From the NCBI RefSeq assembly GCF_000717245.1, contig NZ_JNYQ01000003.1, positions 372,001 through 436,000 on the forward strand: a stretch of DNA of 64,000 nucleotides, written 5' to 3'. This stretch comes from Kitasatospora papulosa. GTDB taxonomy: Bacteria; Actinomycetota; Actinomycetes; Streptomycetales; Streptomycetaceae. The position numbers and the translations under genes are program-made. The notes beneath the pieces are model-generated. The model was not told the origin of the DNA, searched no databases, and worked only from the letters and a program-made list of their open reading frames with translations. This document shows, one piece after another, positions 1 through 7,996 of the stretch (the first letter of the stretch is position 1; each line of letters opens with the position of its first letter).

Positions 1-507
1 ACGGCGGATGAGGCGGGCCGGATTGCCGCCCACCACGCCGTAGTCGGGCACGTCGTCCACGACCACGGCACCGGAGGCGATGATCGCGCCGTTCCCGATC
101 CGCACGCCCGGCATCACCGTCGACCGGTACCCGAACCACACGTCGTTGCCGACCACGGTGTCACCGCGACCGGGCAGACCGGTGAGGAGGTCGAAGTGCT
201 CCGCCCACGACCCGCCCATGATCGGGAAGGGGAAGGTGGAGGCGCCGTCCATGCGGTGGTTGGCACCGTTCATGAGGAACCGCACGCCCTCGCCCAGGGC
301 GCAGAACTTCCCGATGACCAGCTTCTCCGGCCCGTAGTGGTAGAGCACGTTACGGGTCTCGAACGCGGTCGGATCGTCGGGATCGTCGTAGTACGAGAAG
401 TCCCCGACCTCGATCAGCGGCGAGGTGACGAGGGGTTTGAGCAGCACGACCCGTGGCTGCTCGGGCATGGGGTGCACCACGTTCGGGTCGGCCGGTACCA
501 GTGGCAT
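1..507 (-). CDS. Hexapeptide-repeat O-acetyltransferase (Vat/CatB xenobiotic acetyltransferase type), 3' end beyond window
   Basis: The frame is open from an ATG at 507 to the window edge, giving 169 residues without a stop. It is a left-handed beta-helix acetyltransferase that moves acetyl from acetyl-CoA onto a hydroxyl; relatives inactivate streptogramin A or chloramphenicol. Seen: an N-terminal FSYY segment, then IGKFCALGEGVRFLMNGANHR, whose His is the catalytic base in this family. Hexapeptide coils follow (GDTVVGNDVWFGY, IGNGAIIASGAVV) and the usual VGGNPARLIRR end. A purine-rich AAAGGAA ribosome site precedes the ATG. It is divergent from the LysR gene, a usual arrangement for a regulator and its target. 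The real substrate is unknown; CatB-related O-acetyltransferase is the safe name. Confidence 0.88.
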   Translation of the reverse strand, partial: MPLVPADPNVVHPMPEQPRVVLLKPLVTSPLIEVGDFSYYDDPDDPTAFETRNVLYHYGPEKLVIGKFCALGEGVRFLMNGANHRMDGASTFPFPIMGGSWAEHFDLLTGLPGRGDTVVGNDVWFGYRSTVMPGVRIGNGAIIASGAVVVDDVPDYGVVGGNPARLIRR

Positions 508-746
508 CGCTCGGTGATTCCTTTCTCCGGGTATGTCTGCCGCGGGCCGGACATCCGGTCCCGGACACGAGGCTGCCGCAGGACGACGGGCGCCGTCACG
601 GCCGGGTGTCAGTGCACGGCACGCCGCGGCCCTCCACCTCGTCATGGTTCCTCCCGCCGCAGGGAACCGGCGGACGTCCGTACACGATCGCGGACCCCGG
701 GATCCTGAACAAGATCGGAATGCGAAAGTATGCATGAGCCGGGCTG

Positions 747-1652
747 ATGGACGAGGGGGTGCCCGTGGAGCGGCTCGAGATCGAGATCTTCCTGGCCCTG
801 GCCGAGGAACTGCACTTCGGGCGTACGGCCGAACGGCTGGGCGTCTCGCAGAGCAGGGTGAGCCAGATCGTCAAGGGCATCGAGCGTCGCATCGGCGCCC
901 CGCTCTTCGACCGCACCAGCCGCCGGGTCGCGCTCACCCCGCTCGGCCGTCAGTTGCGCACGGATCTCGAACCGCACCACCGCGGGATCCAGCAGGCGGT
1001 CGGCCGCGCCACGGAGACGGCGCGCGGCCTCACGGGCCGTCTGACCGTCGGTTACACGGCGGCCTGGAACGGCAGCCTTCTCCTGGAGGCCGCCGACCGG
1101 CTCCGCACACATCACCCCGAGTGCTCGGTGGACATCCTGGAGGATTCCTACGGCGCCACCCTGCGGTCACTCCGCACGGGCAGGGTCGATCTGCATCTGG
1201 CCGAACTCCCCGTCGACGAGCCGGACATCGTCGTGGGGCCCACCGTGTGCACGGCGGCCCGCGCTCTCGCGGTTCCGGCGGGCCACCCTCTGGCCTCGCG
1301 CGACACGGTGAGCCTGGAGGACCTCGCGCTGGCGCCGCTGATCAGACCCGCCGATGTCCCGCAGGTCTTCCTCGACGCGCACTTCCCACAGCACACACCC
1401 GGTGGCCGCGCTGTCCCGGACGGCCCGGTCGCCAGGAGCTGGCAGGACTTCCTCACCCTCGTAGGAGCGGGCAAGGGTGTCACTCCCACCTGCGCCCTGG
1501 CGGCCGCGTTCTACACCCGTCAGGACGTCGTCCACGTCCCGTTCCGCGACGCGCCGCCGGTCCACTACGCGCTGCTCCGGTCCACCCGGCGGGCCGACGC
1601 CAAGGTCCACGCCTTCGCCCGTATCGTCATCGGGCTCGCCGCGGCCGGGTGA
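747..1652 (+). CDS. LysR-family transcriptional regulator
   Basis: A LysR-type activator or repressor of about 300 residues, normal for the family. The N-terminal winged helix is clear (EELHFGRTAERLGVSQSRVSQIVKGIERRIGAPLFDRTSRRVALTPLG), followed by a periplasmic-binding-protein-like effector domain to about residue 295. The ATG at 747 has no good ribosome site. A GTG at 765 preceded by GAGGGGG gives VERLEIEIFLALAEELHF, which fits other LysR N-termini better, so the true start may be 765. It is divergent from the acetyltransferase across about 240 bp and could control it. The inducer is not deducible. Confidence 0.9.
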   Translation: MDEGVPVERLEIEIFLALAEELHFGRTAERLGVSQSRVSQIVKGIERRIGAPLFDRTSRRVALTPLGRQLRTDLEPHHRGIQQAVGRATETARGLTGRLTVGYTAAWNGSLLLEAADRLRTHHPECSVDILEDSYGATLRSLRTGRVDLHLAELPVDEPDIVVGPTVCTAARALAVPAGHPLASRDTVSLEDLALAPLIRPADVPQVFLDAHFPQHTPGGRAVPDGPVARSWQDFLTLVGAGKGVTPTCALAAAFYTRQDVVHVPFRDAPPVHYALLRSTRRADAKVHAFARIVIGLAAAG

Positions 1653-1678
1653 GCCGCGGGCACGGGAGACGGCCGGAG

Positions 1679-1716
1679 CTCCCGGCGGCGCGGGCCTGTG
1701 CGCGCGCCGCCGGGAG
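1679..1716. terminator. Bidirectional hairpin between convergent LysR and GH2 genes
   Basis: Two perfect 14-base arms (1679-1692 and 1703-1716, CTCCCGGCGGCGCG and its complement) enclose a 10-base loop. It lies between two convergent stops, so it probably terminates both transcripts. Confidence 0.7.
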
Positions 1717-1737
1717 CGGGTCCTGCCGGGGGTCTCC

Positions 1738-4700
1738 TTACGGCTGGTCGCCGTCGTGGAGCGCGGTCACCTCCTGGTCGGTGAGCGCCTTGTCGTACAC
1801 CTTCACCTGGTCGACCGAACCGTTCCAGAAGTCGACGTTGCCGCCCGACCACTTGGCGCGGCCGACGGACAGCGCGCCGGAGCTCACGTCGGCGGTGCCG
1901 GCAGCCGCGGTGGAGGCCAGCTTTCCGTCGACGTAGAGCTTGATCTCGTCACCGCTGCGCACACCGACGAGGTGGTACCAGTGGCCGAGCTCGGGCTTGA
2001 TCTCCAGCCTGGCGCGGTGGGCGCCGGGGGTGGAGAAGGCGAACGCGCCCTGCCCGTACTGCAGGTAGAACGGGTTCTCCTGGCGCCGGCCGTCCTGGCT
2101 GACGACGGTGGCGTAGTTGCCCGGAAGCGCGTCCAGCGACGCCCAGGCCGAGACGGTGTAGTCACCGGTGGTGTCGACGACCGGGCCGTCGGTCTGCGCG
2201 TACTGGCCCTCACCGTTGAACTTCAGCGCCGAGCCCTTGACCCCCGGCGCCCAGGACGTGCCCTCGGAGAGCGTGAGGTCCTTGTGGTTGGGGCCGCTGT
2301 CGGCGGCCTTCGTGCCCTTGTTCTCGTCCAGGGACCACGCACCGCCGCCCTTGATCTCGTCGCGCTCGCCCGCCGCGGCACCGGCGGCGATGACCTCCTG
2401 GTTGATCTTCCGCACCTTGGCGGGGTCGACCTTGATCTCCCGTCGGTCGTACGTCCAGAGACCGTTGAGCTCGTTCTCCAGGTCGGTCACCTGGGTGTAG
2501 ATCGAGCCGGAGAGCTCGGCGCGGGCCGCGTCCAGGTAGTACGTGCGGGTGTTGTCGACGTACTTCGCCGTCAGGGCGTCCTTGTCGGCGACGCCGCTGT
2601 AGATCGCGGTGGGGGCACCCGGCCACATGTTCCCGGGCATCCGCAGGGTGAAGCCGCCGTGCTCACCGTCCATCGCCGCGCGCTTCTCGTCGGGGAAGGC
2701 CGGGTCGGTGTTGTTGTAGTCGTGGTGGTCGATGATGTCGCCCTTGCCGGAGTCACCCTTCGAGTTGCAGCAGTTGACACCGCTGTGGGCGTTGACGACG
2801 CGGGAGGGATCGGCGGCCTGGACCTTCTCGGTGATCTTGCCGGTCTCGGTGCGGTCCCACTCGCCCCAGCCCTCGTTGAAGACGATCCAGGCACCGATCG
2901 ACGGGTAGTTGTGGAGCTGCTCCATCATCTCGGCACCCTGGTCGAGGAAGGCCTTCTGGCCCTTCTCGCCGGTGATGTTGCCGGAGACGAAGTCCTGCCA
3001 CACCAGGAGGCCCAGCTGGTCGGCGTGGTAGTACCACCGGGCGGGCTCGACCTTGATGTGCTTGCGGACGGAGTTGAAGCCGAGGTCCTTCTGCGCCTTC
3101 AGGTCGAAGACCAGGGCCTTGTCGCTGGGCGCCGTGTTCAGACCGTCGGGGTAGAAGCCCTGGTCGAGCTGGGCGAGGGAGAAGAACGGCTTCCCGTTGA
3201 GCACCAGCTTCTGGTAGCCGCCGACCTCGGCGACGCCGAAGGAGCGCATCCCGAAGTAGCTGTCGACGGTGTCCTTGGAACGCCCGTCCTTGAGGGTGAC
3301 CTCCAGGTCGTACAGGTACGGGTCGTCCGGCGTCCACAGGTGCTGCTTGGCCACCGGGAGGCTCAGTTCGCCGTTGGCCGGACCGGTGACGGTGCCGACG
3401 ACCTTGCCCTTCCTGTCACGCGCCACAGCCGTGACCTTGGCGGACTTCGAGGCGCCCTCGGAATTGACCGTGACCGCGAGCCGGCCCTTGTCGATGTCCG
3501 GCGTGGTCTTCAGGGAGTCGACGGCGGCGGGCGCGACGGGCTCCATCCACACGGTCTGCCAGATGCCGGAGGAGGCGGTGTAGAAGATGCCGCTCGGGTT
3601 GGCGGACTGCTTGCCCGTGGGCTGGTCGGCCCCGGTGGTGTCGGTGACCGCGACGACCACCTCCTGGGGACCGGTGCCCTTGAGCGCGTCGGTGACGTCG
3701 GCGCTGAAGGCGGTGTAGCCGCCGGTGTGCTCGGCGACCTGCTTGCCGTTGACCCAGACCCGTGCCTGGTAGTCGACGGCACCGAAGTTGAGCTTCAGCC
3801 GCTCGTCGCTGCCCCGCTTGCCGACCGACCAGCTCTTGGGCACGGTGACGAGCTTGCGGTAGAACATGTGGTCTTCGTGGCGCTCGAGCCCGGAGAGCTG
3901 GGACTCGACGGGGTAGGGCACGGTGATGCGCTCGTCGAGCGGCTTGCCGAAGACCGGCTGCTCACCGGCGGCGGCTCCCGCGAACTCCCACTGGCCGTTG
4001 AGGTTCTTCCAGTCGTCGCGGACCTGCTGCGGCCGGGGGTACTCGGGCAGCGGGTTCTTGCGGTCGACCCTGTCGCCCCACGGGGTGGTCAGGCGGTGCG
4101 TGGAGAGGTTCTTCGCCCTGCGGCTGATCTCCGGGACGGTCTCGTCGCCGTTCTTCAGGCCGCCCTTGCCGTCGTACGCGATCCGGACCTGCTGGCCCTT
4201 CTGGACGGCGGCGCCCAGCGTGACGACGAGCGCCTTGCGGTTGTCCGGCGCCCGGACGACGGACTTCACGGGCATCGGCGTGGTGTCCGCCTCGACCGTG
4301 AGGTGGTCCTTCACCTCCTTGACGCCGCTGAGTTCGTGGTCGAAGGTCGCCTGCACCTTGAGGCCGTTCCCCGCGACGCTCAGCGCGACCGGGTAGACCT
4401 CGAAGTCGGCGGGCGGGGTGAAAGCGGACTCGGGCACGATCTGCTTGGCGAGCTTCGCGCTGGACCAGCGCAGGAACATGTTCGCCCCGCCGACGTCCTG
4501 GAACATCTCCAGCCGGAACGTGTGCTGCTCCCCGGCCTTCAGGGAGACCGGAGCGCTGGTCTGCTCCTTGTCCCAGTCCGGCACCCAGTGGTCGATGACC
4601 GGCTTGTCGTCGATGAAGAGGCGGAAGCCGTTGTCACCGATGGCGGAGAAGGTGTAGTCGCCGGTCTCGGGGGCCGCGATCTGCCCCGTCCAGCGGGCGG

Positions 4701-5031
4701 TCGTGTGCTCGGTCCTGCCGGTGGCCGACTCGAACGCCCCGGTCAGACCGGGGAAGTTGATCTCCGGGTCGAGCGCGGTCGCGCCGAGTTCGGCGAAGTC
4801 ACGCGCGCCCGGCGCGGACATGGCGAAGTACTCGCCCTTGAGTCCGTGCGGCTCGGTGGACGGGTCGTCCTTCACGAACGCCGGTGCCGCGGCGGCCCCT
4901 TCGGCAGGAGTGGCGGCGGGAGCGGCGGCCGCGGCGGTCGGGACCAGCGTGGCCCCGACCGGAAGCAGCAGGGCCGCCGTACAGGCAAGAGTTCTGAAAA
5001 GCGTGCGGGGGCGGGCTAGTTGTCGTATCAA
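1738..5031 (-). CDS. Secreted multidomain GH2 glycoside hydrolase (PA14, GH2 core, C-terminal LamG)
   Basis: A large exported beta-glycosidase of about 1097 residues. Order: signal peptide (about 1-40, hydrophobic run ending in Ala repeats); PA14 carbohydrate-binding domain (about 60-200, from GLKGEYFAM to MFLRWSS); GH2 sugar-binding, Ig-like and TIM-barrel domains; and a concanavalin-like LamG/jellyroll domain at the end. The barrel has NEGWGEW (Glu720, acid/base) and DGEHGGF (Glu790, nucleophile), as in family 2 beta-galactosidases, glucuronidases and mannosidases. The open frame extends upstream, but a TTG at 5031 with a GAGGA ribosome site puts the signal peptide right at the N-terminus; start confidence is moderate. 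Substrate is unresolved; the GH92 and PL11 neighbours suggest plant or microbial heteropolysaccharide. Confidence 0.9.
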   Translation of the reverse strand: MIRQLARPRTLFRTLACTAALLLPVGATLVPTAAAAAPAATPAEGAAAAPAFVKDDPSTEPHGLKGEYFAMSAPGARDFAELGATALDPEINFPGLTGAFESATGRTEHTTARWTGQIAAPETGDYTFSAIGDNGFRLFIDDKPVIDHWVPDWDKEQTSAPVSLKAGEQHTFRLEMFQDVGGANMFLRWSSAKLAKQIVPESAFTPPADFEVYPVALSVAGNGLKVQATFDHELSGVKEVKDHLTVEADTTPMPVKSVVRAPDNRKALVVTLGAAVQKGQQVRIAYDGKGGLKNGDETVPEISRRAKNLSTHRLTTPWGDRVDRKNPLPEYPRPQQVRDDWKNLNGQWEFAGAAAGEQPVFGKPLDERITVPYPVESQLSGLERHEDHMFYRKLVTVPKSWSVGKRGSDERLKLNFGAVDYQARVWVNGKQVAEHTGGYTAFSADVTDALKGTGPQEVVVAVTDTTGADQPTGKQSANPSGIFYTASSGIWQTVWMEPVAPAAVDSLKTTPDIDKGRLAVTVNSEGASKSAKVTAVARDRKGKVVGTVTGPANGELSLPVAKQHLWTPDDPYLYDLEVTLKDGRSKDTVDSYFGMRSFGVAEVGGYQKLVLNGKPFFSLAQLDQGFYPDGLNTAPSDKALVFDLKAQKDLGFNSVRKHIKVEPARWYYHADQLGLLVWQDFVSGNITGEKGQKAFLDQGAEMMEQLHNYPSIGAWIVFNEGWGEWDRTETGKITEKVQAADPSRVVNAHSGVNCCNSKGDSGKGDIIDHHDYNNTDPAFPDEKRAAMDGEHGGFTLRMPGNMWPGAPTAIYSGVADKDALTAKYVDNTRTYYLDAARAELSGSIYTQVTDLENELNGLWTYDRREIKVDPAKVRKINQEVIAAGAAAGERDEIKGGGAWSLDENKGTKAADSGPNHKDLTLSEGTSWAPGVKGSALKFNGEGQYAQTDGPVVDTTGDYTVSAWASLDALPGNYATVVSQDGRRQENPFYLQYGQGAFAFSTPGAHRARLEIKPELGHWYHLVGVRSGDEIKLYVDGKLASTAAAGTADVSSGALSVGRAKWSGGNVDFWNGSVDQVKVYDKALTDQEVTALHDGDQP

Positions 5032-5140
5032 GGCGTCGTCCTCGTCGAAGAAGCCGAAGTGCTCCGAACCGCGAAGCACTGCACATAGTCGAACATTGAG
5101 CCACAGCCTCAAACACCTGACAACGGTCGTGCACAGAGAA

Positions 5141-5157
5141 TTTTCAACGATAGAAAA
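5141..5157. promoter_or_regulatory. AT-rich inverted repeat upstream of the GH2 gene
   Basis: TTTTC and GAAAA arms (5141-5145, 5153-5157) flank 7 bases in the 220-bp gap between the GH92 stop and the GH2 start. It is an unusually AT-rich island here and may be an operator. No matching regulator is adjacent. Confidence 0.35.
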
Positions 5158-5251
5158 ACGAGACCTCCTCCACGCCCCACGCAGGAGGCGCGGGGCCCGG
5201 CAGCCGGCGCCGTGCCGCCCACCGGGCCCCACCGCAGGGACAGTTGGGTCA

Positions 5252-7687
5252 CTACCGCGGAAGACCCGCAGGTCCCGTGGCCCAGGACGTGTTCGGCGCC
5301 TCGGCAAGCCGGTAGGCCAAAGAACCTCCTCGGGTGACCAGTCGCGCGTCCACCCAGGACCTGTCGACCGCCCGTCCGTCCACCGTCACCGCGTCGATGT
5401 ACGGATGTGTCGCATCGGCGGCCGGGGCGCTGATCCGGATGTCCCCGCCCTGGGACCGCTCCAGCACCGCGGAGGGGAACAGCGGTGTCCCCAGCAGCAT
5501 GGCGGCACTGCCCGGTGTCTGCGGGTAGAGGCCGAGCGCCGAGAAGACGTACCAGGCCGACATCGTGCCGAGGTCGTCGTTGCCGGGCAGGCCGCGCGGT
5601 CCCGTCCCGTAGACCGTGTCCACGATCTCCCGTACGGTCTCCTGGGTCTTCCAGGGCTTGCCCAGCGCGTTGTAGAGCCACGGGGCGTGGATGCCGGGCT
5701 CGTTGGTCGGGTCGTAACGCAGCGCGTCCCCGCCCTTGACCGACCAGGAGCCGTCCGCCTTGTGGAAGAAGGCGTCCAGACGCTTCGCCGCCGTCTCCCG
5801 GCCGCCCATGGCCTCGGCCAGTCCCTGCACGTCCTGGGGGACCATCCAGGTGTAGGTGGCGCTGGTGCCCTGCGCGAAGCCCTTGTCGCTGCCGGGGCTG
5901 AAGGGGGTGACCCAGGAGCCGTCGAGGTTGCGCGCCTGGATGTAGCCGGTGGTACCGGCGCCGTCCCCCGCCCCGGGGTTGAAGACGTTGCGCCACCAGA
6001 GGCCGCGCTCGTCGAAGACCGCGGCCTCCTCGTCCCGTCCGAGCAGCCGGGCCCAGCGGCCGAGCGCCGCGTCGGCGACGGCGTCCTCGAGGGTCTCGGC
6101 GGCGCCGCCCCAGCAGTGGCAGACGTCCTGGGCCGCGTAGTGGGACTCCAGGTACTGGGCGAGGTTGGGGCGCTGGCCGGTGCACTGGCCGGGGCATCCC
6201 GCGTCGGAGAGGCCGTCCGGATGGGGCACCGTGGCCTGGCGGGCCAGGGATTCGAAGGCGCCCTCGTAGTCGAAGTTGCGTACCCCCATCGCGTAGAACG
6301 TGGCGAGCGTGGCGGCGGTGGGATCGCCGGTCATCACGTGCGTCGCTCCGTTGACGTGCACCCAGCGGTCCCAGACGCCGTCGTTCTGCCGGGCGAAGTT
6401 GTAGAGCGACTGGGCGAAGTCGCCAGCGATCCTCGGTTTGAGGAGGGCGAGGAGCTGGATCTGGGCGCGGTACTGGTCCCAGCCGGAGAAGTTGCTGTAC
6501 TGCGCCTTCTGACCGCGCGTGACGCGGTGCGGCTTCCCCTCCATGCCGGGGTAGCGGCCGTCCCTGTCGCTGATCAGGTTCGGCTGCATCAGCGAGTGGT
6601 AGAGCGCGGTGTAGAACGTGGTGCGCTGCGCCTCGCTGCCTCCGCCGACGCGTGCGGAGGACAGCTCCCGGTCCCAGGCGGCGGATCCTGCCCGGGCCAC
6701 GTCGTCGACGCTCGCCCTCGGCGTGATCTCCTGGCGGAGGTTGGCCTCGGCTCCGGCCCGGCTGACGTAGGAGATCCCGATCCGCATACGGACGTCGTCG
6801 TCGGCCGTGGTGTGGAAGCCGACCCAGCCGCCGGAACCGCGCCCGGCGCGGTCCGCCCCGGTGGCGTACCCCTCGCCGCCGCTGCCGCTGGTGGCGCCCG
6901 GTGCGAGGGTGCCGTCACGCCAGGTGCCGGTGGTGGAGAAGGCACGGTCGAAGGAGGCGCTGAAGTAGAGCCGGTAGTAGCTCTTGCGGTTGTTGGTACC
7001 GCCGTTGGCGCGCCTGCCGCAGAAAGCACCGGTGAGCACCGAGCCGGTCACCTTGCGGTGGGCGGTGTCGATCTCGATCTCGGCGTCCTCGCTGCCGTTG
7101 AGGGAGTTGGACACCCGGAAGAGCAGGTTGGCGGGCTTGTCCGCGGGGAAGCTGAAGTCGGCCACACCCGCGCGTTCGCTCACGGCCAGGTCCGCGGTGG
7201 CTCCGGAGTCCAGTCCGACGGTGTAGCGGCCGGGCACCGCGCGCTCGTCGTCGTGGGAGAAGCCCGACGCGTAGACGGCGTCCTTGGTGTCGGCGGACGG
7301 CGAGGACGTCACGTCGCCGACGAACGGCATGATCGGCACGTCACCCGCGGCCCCGGGGTTGCACCCGGCCCCGTTGACATGGGTGAGGCTGAGCCCGCGC
7401 ATCCGGGTCACCCCGTACTCGTAACCGTTGGCCGCGCCGGTGCTCGTCTGGTCGCCCGTGGTACTGGTCGGCGACCACGCCATCATGCCGTACGGGCGGA
7501 CGGCGCCGGGGTAGGTGTTGCCGCCGTTCGCCGTGCCGATCATCGGGTCCACGTACGCGGTGGGGCGGGTGACGAGGGCCTCGGCCTGGGCGGCCGGCGG
7601 GGTGACGGCTCCGGCGAGCACTCCGGCGAGGACGATCGCGGCGGCCCGTGCGGCGTGACGCCGGGCCGGGGACGGTCTGGAGGGCAT
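5252..7687 (-). CDS. Secreted GH92 family alpha-1,2-mannosidase
   Basis: An exported alpha-mannosidase of about 811 residues, normal for GH92; members are Ca-dependent exo-mannosidases. The ATG at 7687 starts a clear signal peptide (RRHAARAAAIVLAGVLAGAVTPPAAQA), though the open frame runs far upstream. The N-terminal beta-sandwich begins YVDPMIGTANGGNTYPGAV, typical of the family. The (alpha/alpha)6 domain has NEPGIHAPWLYN, whose Glu aligns with the family's catalytic acid, and GNDDLGTMSAW, which holds the catalytic-base Asp. A GGAGG site lies 11 bases from the ATG. A 12-bp palindrome 28 bp upstream suggests LacI-type repression. It precedes the GH2 gene on the same strand and may work with it on mannose-containing glycans. 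Confidence 0.93.
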   Translation of the reverse strand: MPSRPSPARRHAARAAAIVLAGVLAGAVTPPAAQAEALVTRPTAYVDPMIGTANGGNTYPGAVRPYGMMAWSPTSTTGDQTSTGAANGYEYGVTRMRGLSLTHVNGAGCNPGAAGDVPIMPFVGDVTSSPSADTKDAVYASGFSHDDERAVPGRYTVGLDSGATADLAVSERAGVADFSFPADKPANLLFRVSNSLNGSEDAEIEIDTAHRKVTGSVLTGAFCGRRANGGTNNRKSYYRLYFSASFDRAFSTTGTWRDGTLAPGATSGSGGEGYATGADRAGRGSGGWVGFHTTADDDVRMRIGISYVSRAGAEANLRQEITPRASVDDVARAGSAAWDRELSSARVGGGSEAQRTTFYTALYHSLMQPNLISDRDGRYPGMEGKPHRVTRGQKAQYSNFSGWDQYRAQIQLLALLKPRIAGDFAQSLYNFARQNDGVWDRWVHVNGATHVMTGDPTAATLATFYAMGVRNFDYEGAFESLARQATVPHPDGLSDAGCPGQCTGQRPNLAQYLESHYAAQDVCHCWGGAAETLEDAVADAALGRWARLLGRDEEAAVFDERGLWWRNVFNPGAGDGAGTTGYIQARNLDGSWVTPFSPGSDKGFAQGTSATYTWMVPQDVQGLAEAMGGRETAAKRLDAFFHKADGSWSVKGGDALRYDPTNEPGIHAPWLYNALGKPWKTQETVREIVDTVYGTGPRGLPGNDDLGTMSAWYVFSALGLYPQTPGSAAMLLGTPLFPSAVLERSQGGDIRISAPAADATHPYIDAVTVDGRAVDRSWVDARLVTRGGSLAYRLAEAPNTSWATGPAGLPR

Positions 7688-7715
7688 GTTCTCGGATACC
7701 TCCGACTGAGAGGGG

Positions 7716-7727
7716 GACAACGTTGTC
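7716..7727. promoter_or_regulatory. Perfect palindrome GACAACGTTGTC, candidate LacI-family operator
   Basis: A perfect 12-bp palindrome with a central CG, the shape of LacI-family operators found in front of many Streptomyces glycosidase genes. It is 28 bp upstream of the GH92 start codon, where repressor binding would block its promoter. No LacI gene is in the window. Confidence 0.6.
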
Positions 7728-7841
7728 AACACCGTCCGGACAGCGGCGTCGGCCACGTTGATCGATTCGCGGCCGAGCGTAGGTGCCCGGGGCGTGCGAG
7801 GGAATGCCGCGGACGGATCCGACCGGTGAACGAGTGGTGAA

Positions 7842-7901
7842 CGCGGGTCGCGGCCCTTCGTCCGACGCGGGTCCCGGCCCTTCCTCCGACGTGGGGTCGG
7901 G
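7842..7901. repeat. 24-bp tandem repeat, about 2.3 copies
   Basis: Units begin at 7842 and 7866 (CGCGGGTC, G/C-CGGCCCTTC, G/C-TCCGA) and differ at only two positions; a degenerate third partial copy follows. It lies in the roughly 310-bp divergent gap between the GH92 and oligopeptidase genes, which otherwise holds the LacI-type palindrome and no gene. Probably non-coding. Confidence 0.55.
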
Positions 7902-7996
7902 CCGGGCGGCCGGCCGCCCCCCGCCCCTCGGCCCGGCGTCGCGTGGAGGCGGGCCACGGGGGCAAGCGGTCCTGCCGGGCTCCGGGGACAGGCACA

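Noticed and set aside
1477..5019. Very long plus-strand open frame opposite the GH2 gene
   Set aside because: It is a shadow of the GC-biased minus-strand gene; the product is low-complexity Val/Asp/Gly with no domain, while the minus strand gives a complete PA14-GH2-LamG protein.
5118..5135. Half LacI-like site TGACAACGGTCGTG upstream of GH2
   Set aside because: The right half does not mirror the left, so it is not a palindrome like the one at 7716.
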